64,000 nt of DNA from Rhizophagus clarus (taxonomy: Eukaryota; Glomeromycota; Glomeromycetes; Glomerales; Glomeraceae), in the NCBI GenBank assembly GCA_015698045.1, contig BLAL01000304.1, positions 124,001 through 188,000 on the forward strand. Reading direction: 5' to 3'. Below the pieces are notes generated by a model. It had not been told where the DNA came from, made no database searches, and saw nothing but the letters and a program-made list of their open reading frames with translations. Both the position numbers and the translations under genes were made by a program. Below, piece after piece: positions 36,761-48,460 of this stretch (position 1 is its first letter; each line of letters opens with the position of its first letter).

Positions 36761-37693
36761 ATGTGGTCAAAATTTTTTATGTTACTTGTTCAAAATTACT
36801 TGGTATTCATTTCTTTGTTTCCACCTCAATTACCTGTAAAAAAAAAATTTCGAATTTTACATCATGAAGGAGGAAATTTATTTTATTTACTTTATGTAAA
36901 ATTATTAAATATCTCTTTTTTAATAATTTCATCATATTATTTACTTGTTATGTGGTATGAAGAGTACTTTAATACCGTTATCTCTCCATGTTTATCTTAC
37001 TGGTCTTGCTTAGATATGATTTTTATACCTTTAACAATTCTTGGAGCTCTTATTAGGTTAATATGTTTAAGACCTCATGATAAGGTATTTTCTTTACCTT
37101 TTGAAATTCCTTTACAATTCATTCGTATCAAAACTATATTTCAAAATGCAATTAAAAGAATCAAAGTTTATTTACAAATCAATCCTACGACTGCCGTCAA
37201 TTCTTACACCACAAGAGAATCTATTACTCCTTCTTATATCAATTCTTATACCATCAAAGAATCGTTACATCCTTTAACATTACCGCCAACACCTCCATCA
37301 TCTTCTCCTTCTCTTATAGAAACTCCTTCTTCTTCTTCTTCTTCTTCTTCAAAAACATATAATAATAATAATCCAAATAAATTAATTAAAGAATTAATTT
37401 TAAAGGATGAATACTTATTATATGATTGCGTTCAATTTCCTAAGTATACTGGATTAATTATGATTTGGTTAGGTAAAGTTTATTTTGGTTGGAGATTAAA
37501 TGATCATATCTTCTCAATTATAAAAAAATTATATTGGTATTTCGTTATATTTGATTTATTTACAAGTATTATTGTATTATTTAAAAGCATTAGTATAGAA
37601 GAAAGAATTATGGAAGTTGAATTTGGTAAGAAAAAGTGGAGAGAATTTACCAATAACAAGACGAAAAAAAAGGTTATTCCTTTCATATTTTAA
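36761..37693 (+). CDS. ICMT-like membrane methyltransferase family protein
   Basis: The reading frame from 36761 gives 310 residues. An in-frame ATG at 36614 would add 49 residues made almost wholly of hydrophobic and Phe-rich sequence from a T-tract, so the later start was preferred. Several transmembrane segments are followed by the isoprenylcysteine carboxyl methyltransferase/phospholipid methyltransferase C-terminal pattern. This comprises FPKYTGLIMIWLGKVYFGW, then a hydrophobic helix, then IEERIMEVEFGKKKWREFTNN and a final VIPFIF. Such enzymes use S-adenosylmethionine at the ER membrane. A low-complexity Ser/Pro-rich insert (residues ~180-225) is unusual. The usual RHP motif before YTG is replaced by QFPK, so activity is uncertain. 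Confidence 0.6.
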   Translation: MWSKFFMLLVQNYLVFISLFPPQLPVKKKFRILHHEGGNLFYLLYVKLLNISFLIISSYYLLVMWYEEYFNTVISPCLSYWSCLDMIFIPLTILGALIRLICLRPHDKVFSLPFEIPLQFIRIKTIFQNAIKRIKVYLQINPTTAVNSYTTRESITPSYINSYTIKESLHPLTLPPTPPSSSPSLIETPSSSSSSSSKTYNNNNPNKLIKELILKDEYLLYDCVQFPKYTGLIMIWLGKVYFGWRLNDHIFSIIKKLYWYFVIFDLFTSIIVLFKSISIEERIMEVEFGKKKWREFTNNKTKKKVIPFIF

Positions 37694-40600
37694 TGTATTC
37701 TTTTAAGAGAGAGTGGGTTCCACGCGTGTTTTAGTTACTGGCTTATTGTATAATAGTTCAATTACAGTTACTAGCTTATTGTATGATATATTTTGTAGTT
37801 TTATACTTTTAATATGTAATTTAGTCTTTTTTGCTTTCTTATTTCTATTTTATTTGCGATTAATAATAAATACCTAGTATTTGATTGTTTGTAATTGTTT
37901 TTACATTGTATAGTCTTGTAATGTGGTTTCTACTATATGTGTTTAACCAGGGAAGTGGGTAGAACACTAGATGATTAGGAATATGTGGGATTTTAATAAT
38001 CGGTATTTTATAAGAAATCCTATATTGATCCAATAGTGAAGTCAGTATTTAGTAGCATTTTTCTATTGGTCACATTATTCCTAATGACTGAACGATAATT
38101 CAGTTATTGGATGAGGATATCGATCGAAGACCAATATATCTACTCTTCCATCCAATATCTATTTATTATCATATATATCTTATATGTAAAAGTCAGTCCC
38201 TAATGAAAAAAAAGGTAAAAAAAAACAAAAAAAATGAGAGATCGCATTCATGTAGTTGATTGAGAGCTTCAATCGGCAAAAGTCTTAAAGGGCTCATCGT
38301 ACTTAAGGATGGCTTAAGGATGAACGCGGAGGAAAAGAACGATCTGTCCATATTCTTCTTCAATTAATGGAAAAATTGCTTATATAACAATTCACGTGAT
38401 TAGTAATTATCTTTTTTTAAGCAAGTATAGTCAGTACCCAGCCTTTAAGGCCGGGGTGCTTACTATTCAAATTTTAAATCAGGTACCTTTAGATCTGGGT
38501 ACTTTAGCCAGGGTTATCCGGTATCGTTCGTTAAAGTATTTATTGAAACTGATCGTTGCACCATTCCTAAAATAAAATATCTATTATATGAAAGATTACC
38601 ATGATTTATGATTTTTACCAACGATTTACTAATGATTTACCGACGAATTTTGCTTGCGGTTTACCAGCGATTTACCAGTGTTTTACCAGTGATTACCAGG
38701 GTTTACTATTTAACTAGTGGTTACCAACTTACCATTAGCAACACTCTCATGTGACTTATGAAACCATTATATCAGAAATAAATACATATTGTAATATTAT
38801 ACCGTATATGCAGTACATATACAAATTTCAAGACAATGAAGCGTAAAATTTATGATTATATTGGGACAAATTGATGTAAAAAATATATTTTTGTCTCCTA
38901 TAAAAATTAATATCTCTTTAAAAATATCCTACATGATCGACAAAAAAATCTAAACAAAAAGTCCGCCGCCGTAAAAAAAAAACAATGTATGCGCGCTACA
39001 AAAAGTCGGTTGTTTAAAAACTACGACATACGAATTAGTAGAAAATGTGAAGATATCAAATTATAAACATGAAATAATTGAAATATGAAAACGTGATACA
39101 ACTTTTTTTCTTACAGGTTTCAAAAAAATATTATTTTACCGAAATTTTGGTTCTAAAAAATCAACAACTTCTTATTGTAATACACAAAATTATTGCTGCA
39201 TTTGATCGAATGATCGATTGATGAGTACGTACGTGATCAATGTTATTTGTATTATTATTGTAATTCCCTTCGAAGTAAACAAGATAATATCGGCAGTTGC
39301 TGCGGTACTAGTAATCGGTTAATGTTCCTATTGGTAATACTATAAGGAATCTTTTTGTCGAAATTATTTTTTAATTTTATTTATTATTTCCGTTTTAAAA
39401 AAATGGTTTAATATTCATCCGATAATTATCACCATTTATCAAAATGGTCTAACATCCAATATTCGTTCAGTAAAATTGGGATTTCTTTGTTCATTCAATC
39501 ACACGAATATTGGTTACATATCAATAATAAGTGGAGGTATTGTAAAACGCTATTAATTTAAAATTCTAAAATTTGAACGTGGATCCTTACATTTGTGTTA
39601 CAGGTCAACCGGTGATAAACCCGTATCTCCGCGCTATTTCTATCATGATATCGTTACTGTACAGTTTTAAAGTAATTTATTTCGAATAAACTAAACTTTT
39701 TTTATACATATTTAAATATCACGTTTTTTCGAATTATATATATTATTTTCTAATAACATTTTCCAATTATATAAACACATTAAAAATTAATATAACCCCT
39801 AATTAATATAAAATGTTTTCGAACCTATCCATGATTTTCGAATTTATAAGATGGTAAATATTTATTATTTATGTATTATACAGAATTTCTTTTTTTTTTT
39901 TAACCCTTTTTTTTGTTTTCCTAAAAAAAAAAAAAAAAATTCTTTGAAGAAGAAAAGAGAATTAATTATTTTAAGAAACGATTACGTTAAATAAGATTGG
40001 ACGAATGTAAATATTATTAATATTTATTTTTGTTATACAGTCAGTTGAAATTATTAAAAGAAATTCTAATAATAATAATATATATTAATTACATAATTAT
40101 CATTTTGAAATACTGATGGAATGATAACGTGTAAATAGAAATTTCTTACATGATTATTTTATCCGGTCATTGCATTGTCCCCGTTCCACACAAAAACTTT
40201 ATCAAAATTTAAAAAAAAAAAAAATGAATTGATTTTTTTTTTCATAAAAAATAATACAAAGGTATCATAGAGTAATTACGGTAATTTACGATAATTTACG
40301 ATAATTTACAAGTTTGTAGAAAGTACGAAAATAAGCGTTTCTCACGTACAGTACATCTGTAGAAATCCAATCAAAATCTTCAAAATAGTTGAACAATATT
40401 TATTAATAGGGAGTATAGGATTTGATTATGTAAATAAAAAAAATATTTATTATTAAAACGGTTAAAATGAAATGTTATTATGGTTAAATTAAAATTTCAC
40501 AAAAATTATTAACGTTTATCGTCGTTGTTAGTTTACAGTAGTATATTAATGATTATCGAAATGTATCGAAAATTCGAAATGTATCGAAATTGTATCGAAG

Positions 40601-41639
40601 AAATACTGATATATTTCCTATTAGTTTACGTTAACTTTTATTGTTGTTTTGATTATATTTGTTGTAATTATTATTATGATTATTGTTTTTTTTCATTAAT
40701 TGGTAAAACTGAATGAAACCTTGTTCATTTTTTTCGGATGATCTTTTTTATTGAAAAGTATTGAAAGGTTCACTACAAACATTTTTTTTGAATTAAAATT
40801 CCGCCATTATTACTCCTTGAATGTTGTATTTTTATTTGACATTAAAAAAATATATATATATTGAATTATTGTTACATTTATTGAATTGCCAAGCAAAAAC
40901 TAACTTATTTTTAATCGAACATTCATGATATTTCTTTTTTGGTTCACATAAAGAATAAAATGTACATTCATGCGCGATTTTTATATTCCGAAACAGTAAA
41001 TTCAAATGAACTACATACCAGTACATTAATGTACATTATATCAGGGAAAAAAAAAACTTTAAAAAAAAATTGTTACGGGACAAAAAAGCTCCGAATTTAT
41101 TATGTTCCGAAATTTTGTTTTATTAAAAAAAAAAAAAAAATGATTTTCCCGATTATTAAAAAGCCATTTTAAAATGAATGAGAATGAATATTGAAGAAGG
41201 ATGAACAAAATTTAAATTTATTTTCAGCTCTTTTTGTTTTAAAAAAAAAAAAAAAAAGAAAAAAAATCTAATAATAAATTTTTTTAAAAATAAATTGGTT
41301 GAAGATTATTGAAGAAATAACAATAAATAAATATTTATTTTATTATAAAAATGTATTACACTGCAAGATACGCATGTAAATATTTTTAAAAAACATTATT
41401 ATTATAAATTTATTTATTTATTATTATAATTATTATTATTATATTTGTATATATTTTTTTATTTTATTTTATTTTATTTTTTTTCATGTACCAGACACGT
41501 TGACATGGAAGAATTTTAATTAATTGTTATGTATTATAAATTACCCGTAATCTATTTTTTAATTACTAAATAATAATTAATTAAAAGATAAAAATAAGAA
41601 AAAAAAATTATCAAATAACAAATAAAATCACAACTAATT
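37694..41639. other. Gene-poor intergenic region
   Basis: No gene supported. Noted items are short degenerate repeats of GATTTACCAG type at about 38590-38735, GTACC/TTTAGGCCGGGG-like segments at 38431-38520, a fourfold ATAATTTACG repeat near 40275-40311 and several A/T runs (39891-39940, 41127-41142, 41240-41258). Confidence 0.5.
38590..38735. repeat. Degenerate short tandem repeats (GATTTACCAG type)
   Basis: About ten imperfect copies of an ATTTACCA core with varying spacing. It is preceded at 38431-38520 by a pair of GTACC...GGTAC segments containing TTTAAGGCCGGGG and TTTAGATCTGGG. Confidence 0.5.
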
Positions 41640-42443
41640 TTAGCAAGCCATAGTTTTAGCCAATTCTTCAAAATCATTAATAATTAAATCAAATTCATGA
41701 TTGGCTTGACCACCAAATCCATTGGGTTCTTCTTCATAATCGATAATTTCTTCAACCTCGTCCTCATCCTCATAATCATCACGTTGTAAGAGAACAGTTT
41801 TTAAACCTAATTTTTTTGCATTCTTTAAATCATTTTTAGCATGAGATACTATAGCAACTTGTTCAGGACGTAAATTCAACATTTCACAACAATCTAAATA
41901 TACTTTAGAATTAGGTAAATAACATTTCCAAAATTCCGCAGAAAACATATAATCAAAACAATTTAAATCGGCACTTCTTTTTAAATCTACCAATAATTTA
42001 ACATTAGCATTACTTAAAATAGCGTTAACATATTTTACACCAAGTCTAGTTATTCCTGGTTTAGTATCTTTATAAGGATCTAAATTATGCCAAAGGTTAA
42101 CCAAATTTTCTAACTCTTCATCTGACCATAAATGAACTATATCAAATTCTGTAATTAAATTTTCTAAAATTTGTTCATTAAGGGAATCAACTGTTAGGAA
42201 AGGTGCATTTCTCGAATTTGATGAATTAATATATAATTTGTATCCATTTCTCCATTTTTGTGTAAATGAATGCCAATCTTTATTTAATAAAGTTTGATTT
42301 GAAATTCGAGTTGACGTTAAAGTTGCGAAAGATGATAATTCTTGGGTTAATGTCGTTCTCCAATCTACTATTGTTCCAAATACATCATAAAGGAATGCTT
42401 TGACTTCTACCATAGAATCTGGAATATCTGAAGACATTTTCAA
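41640..42443 (-). CDS. HAD-superfamily haloacid dehalogenase, type II
   Basis: A 267-residue intronless protein. Motif I, AFLYDVFGTIVDWR, places the nucleophilic Asp at residue 20, and the VFGT.VD.R form is characteristic of 2-haloacid dehalogenases. Motif II is in AILSNAN, the conserved Lys region is PNSKVYLDCCEML, and the C-terminal motif is VAIVSHAKNDLKNAKKLGLKTVLLQRDD. The cap-domain helix region (~40-110) is present. It ends in an acidic stretch (YEDEDEVEEIIDYEEE) before FDLIINDFEELAKTM. Such fungal proteins hydrolyse small 2-halo or phosphate-like substrates; the real substrate is unknown. A second ATG at 42437 could be the start. Confidence 0.87.
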   Translation of the reverse strand: MKMSSDIPDSMVEVKAFLYDVFGTIVDWRTTLTQELSSFATLTSTRISNQTLLNKDWHSFTQKWRNGYKLYINSSNSRNAPFLTVDSLNEQILENLITEFDIVHLWSDEELENLVNLWHNLDPYKDTKPGITRLGVKYVNAILSNANVKLLVDLKRSADLNCFDYMFSAEFWKCYLPNSKVYLDCCEMLNLRPEQVAIVSHAKNDLKNAKKLGLKTVLLQRDDYEDEDEVEEIIDYEEEPNGFGGQANHEFDLIINDFEELAKTMAC

Positions 42444-42915
42444 AAATAAATAAAAAATATGGGGGGTTTTTTTTTTTAAAAAAAAGGTAAAGATTGAATA
42501 ATTTCGAATTTTTTCGAAGTGGTTTAAAGAAAAAAAAAAAATTTTTTTTTTTTTAGAAATTTCAACTAAAAAAAAAAGGGGGTAGAGAAAGTATAATATG
42601 AATAAAAACTGTAAAAACTGGCAAGGTCACCTTTATATACGTTTTTTTTTTCAAATGGGTGTGAAGTGAGGATTAAAATCAAAGTTCACGAGATCGACTG
42701 TACTGTAAAATAATTTAAATAATAATAATGAAAATCATTATCAATCATCTGAAAGATAACCTGTGTTGTATTTTTAATATCCAGTATATGAGAGTTATAC
42801 AATTTATATAAAAAAATTTTTAAAACCTTTTCATTTATTTTTTTTTTTTCTTTTTCTTTTCTTTAAACAAACAAAATGTCATGTCATGATTGGTAATTAT
42901 TCTAAACAAGGAGGT

Positions 42916-42916
<1 letters not shown>

Positions 42917-42952
<36 letters not shown>
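42917..42952. repeat. Poly-A run of 36 bases
   Basis: Uninterrupted A-tract, one of the longest homopolymers in the window; assembly length may be uncertain. Confidence 0.9.
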
Positions 42953-42956
<4 letters not shown>

Positions 42957-43193
42957 GTTTCGGTCGGGTAGCAAAAAACCATTTTTTTTTTTAGTAAACT
43001 TTCATTCATAGAATAATTATGATTATCACCTTATATGGTATAGTCAATTTTGTAAGAAAAAGGGATTTGCCGAAAAATTTTTAGAAAAAAAAATAATTTT
43101 TCCTAATTATTTCTTTCCCTTAAAGTTTTATGGTATTTTCCCATATAAGTACCAATTAAATTACACCATCTTTTTACGCCTTAATACCTATTA

Positions 43194-43229
<36 letters not shown>

Positions 43230-44138
43230 AACATTAAATGGTCATATTTGTAATATGTAACACTTGTAAAAGTTGTAACATTAAAAAAATCAAGTTATTT
43301 CAAGTTATTCCAAGTTATTTCATGTTAATCCGAATTATTCCCGTTACTTTACTATAATCGTTTCCTAAATAATAAATTTTATTCAAAAAATTTTTTTTAG
43401 TAATCGAAAATATTTTTTTTTTTAAAAAACAAAGAAAATTTATTTGATCTTAATAATTGAATTTTATTACATGCTTTTATTTCTTAATTAGGAACGGGGA
43501 GGTCGGGGAAGTCGGGATTTAAACAATGCCCTACTCCATTATTTTTTTTCCAACTTTGAATGGTTTTAATGTATTAAATATGTCACACCAATAAATTAGC
43601 CCAGATTTCGCCAGCTTACTGTTGTGATAAAACGTCAAAAAAATTTCCTGATTTCTGGAATTTATTATGAACCTTAACCATTGAAGGTTTTGAAGGTTTA
43701 ATAAGTATTTTTTATTATATTGTGACACCTTGTGAGATGTGATTTCCGGATTGGCTCTAAGTTAAATTATCTCTGTTGTGAATGATGTTATTTTACTTTC
43801 CATATTAAATTATTTTGAAAGAAAATGAAATAAATCATCATTCATTGTTCTTTCAAAAAACCTTTTTATATTGTAATTTTCTCTCTCATGTACTACTATA
43901 GATAGATAGTTAGAATTCCTTCATTCGACTCATCATTCTATAAATCGACTAGACTATCGACCAGAATCATTAAAATGTCTCTTTATGGTTGAAACTTTAG
44001 AAATTTATAATGAAGATTTCATAAGATTTCATAAATAATAAATGATTATCATTACAATCAATCAACGACTTGAGTTTAATAGCTTTAAAATGTATTATTG
44101 TTTATATTAAAAAAATAACATATTTTTTGTTTTGTTTT

Positions 44139-44140
<2 letters not shown>

Positions 44141-44171
<31 letters not shown>
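44141..44171. repeat. Poly-T run of 31 bases
   Basis: Uninterrupted T-tract preceded by GTTTT repeats. Confidence 0.9.
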
Positions 44172-44172
<1 letters not shown>

Positions 44173-44710
44173 ATAATAAAAACCCGATATCATCTCAAAA
44201 GTTTTTGTCAAGATGTTCAAGATGAAAAAAAAAAAGATTTTATTTTTGTTTTCTTATTTATTTTATTTTAATACTAATATATGCACATATTGTTCTTTTT
44301 TAATTCATTCAAATTCATTAAATCGGTCGAAATTTTGATTCAATGATATGTAAACTCCCGTTTGATATGGTTAATATCTTTTTGTATTGGTTGAATATAT
44401 TTAAAATTATTAAAATTATTTAAATTTAGCTTACAAAAATCTACAATAAGATCGATTTGACGTCTTTTCTCTCATTTTATCGGACTAATCGGAGTTGTGA
44501 GATCATATGATGCCACGATTGTCACATGGAAAGAAAGAATTCGAAATCACGTGAGATTTATGAAATATATATTTTTTTTTTATTTATTTGCGACGTTTTT
44601 TTTTATATACAAGTGTTATTGGTTCCTTTTTGTTATACAACTTGCAAGCAAATAAACTTTATTGAGGTATGTCACTATGCCTTATCTGATTTGTCACATG
44701 CGAGGCCGGG

Positions 44711-44792
44711 CTTCAGTGGATTGTCAGCTATAACATACGATACATGCGATACTGCGCTCAGTGGATTGACTGCTATACATGCGACATTGCGA
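44711..44792. repeat. Local ~40-bp imperfect duplication
   Basis: Two adjacent copies share CAGTGGATTG, GCTATA, CATGCGA and TGCG blocks in the same order. This is what gives the overlapping ORF (44526-44951) its repeated peptide. Confidence 0.6.
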
Positions 44793-47700
44793 CGACACTA
44801 TAGTCTGACCACTATATATGGTATCATATTACAAATTACTATTAAAGATTTTTTTCATATTAAAACCATAAAACGACATGTACCCCTTGTTGTGTTTTTG
44901 GATCAAACCAATTTAATGGACAACAACCCAAATATAAACACATATCGTTAGTTTATTGGTAGTTTTGTAAGTACTTTCGCCATTATATTTTTACGCAGTA
45001 TTTACAATTTTATTCGTTGTGTTTGTTATTCTCGCTCATAAATAAATTATTATTTTATTTAAATTACATTTATTATAAAATATTGTAGAGAATTAATTAA
45101 AAATGCTTCCTTATATACTTTATATTTTCAATAAAGAAAGAAAACTTTGCACATTTATTTGGTGAATTTCTTTAATAAAGACTTCACATGATCAAACTTT
45201 TTACGCTCGATTCTTAGATAAAATCTGAAGGAAACCATACACATTTTTTTTTTCTTTCTTTGCATTTATCAAATGTAATTATTAAATCTTGCATTTCATT
45301 TACATTGATTTAGTTTGTAAAAAATTCTTTTAAACACGTTATTTGAATCTTATATCGAGGTATGTATCATATTTTTTTCGTTTAAAATAACATGGCTCTT
45401 TTCTACAGTGAAATTTAAATAAAGTATTCTTGTGCACATAAACCATTATTAATTGAAATAGCTACTAAACTATTTACCTTTCTTAATTCAACATTTAATT
45501 TTGTGATAATAATATATATTTTTAGTGAAGAGAAGCGTTTATGTCACAAAGATTTCAATGATATAGGCAATACAAGTATTTTATTGTGACGATGAAATAC
45601 AATACTTTCTGAATACATCATAGAGTATCTTATTATGATGATGATAAAGGTACTCGGAAAAGCAGTAAAAAATTATATGAAAAGATTCTCACGAGATTTA
45701 TAAAAAGATGAATTATTGCTATGATGCATAATAAAAGATGTTTTTACTAAATTTATTATACCGTGTACAACATCCTAACAATTAATTTTGATAGGATCAA
45801 ACATTTACAACTTAATCTGTCCAATTAAATCCTATTTTGTATTCCCATCCAGAACAAAACATGCAAATCTCATCATCTCAATTATCAACAAGTAGTAGTT
45901 TAACCAATTAGTCCAAGCAGTAACATTTGATGAACCTGTCTGAGTAACCCTTGCTTGATATCACCGCCGGGTTTAAATATGGTAAGGTGACCCCTGCATA
46001 AATGGTCAATTCATGAACATGAATCCACTCGTCTTGAGACGAAGCCTCCCTTCACCATCTAACTTTAACTTGCCTCTAACATCATGCTTTTAACTACCTA
46101 TTAAAGATATAGATTGCTTATCTGCAAGATAGGAGAATAATTTAGATTAGAGATGAATGAGTGAGAAATCATAAAGTTCATTCCTAGAAAGACATGCAAA
46201 AAAGTGATCCAGACATGTTGAAATATGAGAAATAAATTTATATATCAAAAAATATATGGTTTAGAAAGATTAGAGATGATATTTGACTGTTACGTGGTTA
46301 ATTAGTAATCATACATCACCGTTCGAATAATCAATATTGAAATAGAGAAATTTGAAAGAGAACACATATAGGATACGAGGTATTTTGCGACGACCAATTA
46401 TTTAATTTTAATGGTTACATATTAATTTCTCCCGAGACATATAAAAACTTGTAATTTCCTTCATATTTAACATAACTTCTTTAGTAATTATCTCATTTCC
46501 AATCCTTTAAATTTTAATAACGGATTTACTATGTAATCGAAACAGTGATTTCCAATTTCACCTTTGTAGGAATAAGTAATCAAGAATTCTAGCGAAATAA
46601 GAAAAAATTATGGACTCCGTGAAAGAATACTGTAACTGTTTTATGTACTTTGTGAAAGAATATATTACAACTTCTTTGCTATTAAAGTAATTTTATTTTA
46701 TGTAGATAATTCGAATTAAATACATATTTCTTTAATCGCACTGCATACTCTTGTATGAGTAATGTCATTTTAATTAGTGATTCGGTAATTCTAGATAATT
46801 ATCAACTATTAAATTAATGGTAATTAATGGAAATTATATTAAATAGTAATTTCATCACTAATGATTAATGTCTTTCCAACTCTAACAACTAACAGCTACT
46901 GTAGAAATCCAATATGCCAGATGTTCACTTATAGAACATGCTACATATAAAATACTAGAATGTAAACGTTCTATATATAATACAGTACATCTCTGTCGTA
47001 AAGTAGCATAATACTTTATTACAAAATCTGAGAGTCACATTTCTAATAATATCGTTTCCAACATTTGATCCATAGTAATATAATCCAAATTCAAATACGA
47101 ATTATTCACATTTTCTCAGCCACAACTAATTGGTTTATATTGTACTTGCTCAAATAAACATGCATGACATAATCTAGATGAATAATCAAAAGATTCCTTA
47201 CTGCGTAAATGTTCTATTACAAGTACTCTCATATAATAATAGTAATTGTTTAATCGTAAAAAAAGGACAGGCTGCGCCGTCTTCCACGTGAATATTGACC
47301 CTCGTGTCTTGACTCTTTATTGTCAAATGAACTATTTTATCATTCCGTTTTTGTGAAGACACATAATTTGTTTGTGTTGACATATGTGGCTGCAAATGAC
47401 GCTCTTATCTAATTGAGTCAGACAGAATTATATAAATTCAAATGACTGATATGCTCGGCGTACGCCGTTATTTAAAATCCAATTGGTGCTTGTCGATTTC
47501 AAATGACGGACCACGGACGTGTTTCGGCCCGAATTCAGACGCACACTATTGTAAAATGGGAAATAAAGAAAAACGTGTTATTTGAAGGGGTTCCATGTGT
47601 TTCATTACTTTTTCTTTAAAAGGAAAAAAAAAAATAAATAAAATATGCGGTTTTCGTATATGAGTCCTTGCAACTCACAAATTTTTATGACCTGCGTAAA

Positions 47701-48460
47701 AAGTCGCTGGGCATGAATTTTGCATGGGGTTGCATGTTTTTCACGCTGAATTCGAACTCAAAAAGGATTTTTTGCCAATTTTTTGAATTTTATATTTGCT
47801 AAGTAAGTTAAATATGACTAGCTAGAATTTAATTTTTTAGGAATTAGAAACCATTGACTTGTATAAATAAAGAAATTTATTAACAATATTAATAAATAAA
47901 TAAATAAATAAATAAAAAAACTGAATATGATATTTTAAATAAAAATTTTTAGATAAATATTACGCAATAATACTCAGTTATTCTTCCTTGTTAAGAGTAT
48001 AGTGGTACATTGTTATTTGATCAAGTGATTCTAATTTGTCTAAATCAAATATAAATATAGGCTCACTGTCAGTCACTGTCGGTCATAAAAAATCAACTTT
48101 TGAAAAAAAAAAAAAAAAAAAACAAATAGATTATTTTTTTTTTTTTACTTTTAAATACATAATAAACTTTGAAATCATCTCCTTATTCTGAATTTTTATT
48201 TTACTTTATTTTTTTGAGTTTATTTGATTATCATAAATTTCTTACCGATAAATATTATTTGTACAGTGAAGAATCGGTAAGTATCAAGTATCATCATATG
48301 ATTGGCGCAGCATCATTGTAGATAACGCAAGAACCGATCAATATATTCTTTTAAAAAGTATAAATGATAGTCTTTCAAGTTCAAGTTATAAAATAACTTA
48401 CAAAAATTTTACATTTTACATTGAATAATTTAGTTCTTTCGAAACTAGCTATTAAAAATT

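Larger units (their letters stand above)
42444..48460. other. Large gene-poor intergenic region
   Basis: No gene could be supported over 6 kb. It includes an A36 run (42917-42952), a T31 run (44141-44171), a fourfold CAAGTTATT-like repeat (43289-43330), a local ~40-bp duplication (44711-44792) and an AAAT microsatellite (47888-47918). Less AT-rich patches at about 45890-46100 and 47440-47760 may be old coding or transposon remnants, but no family could be named. Confidence 0.5.

Noticed and set aside
44526..44951. 141-residue ORF
   Set aside because: No recognisable domain; part of it is a DNA-level duplication and the rest is compositionally random.
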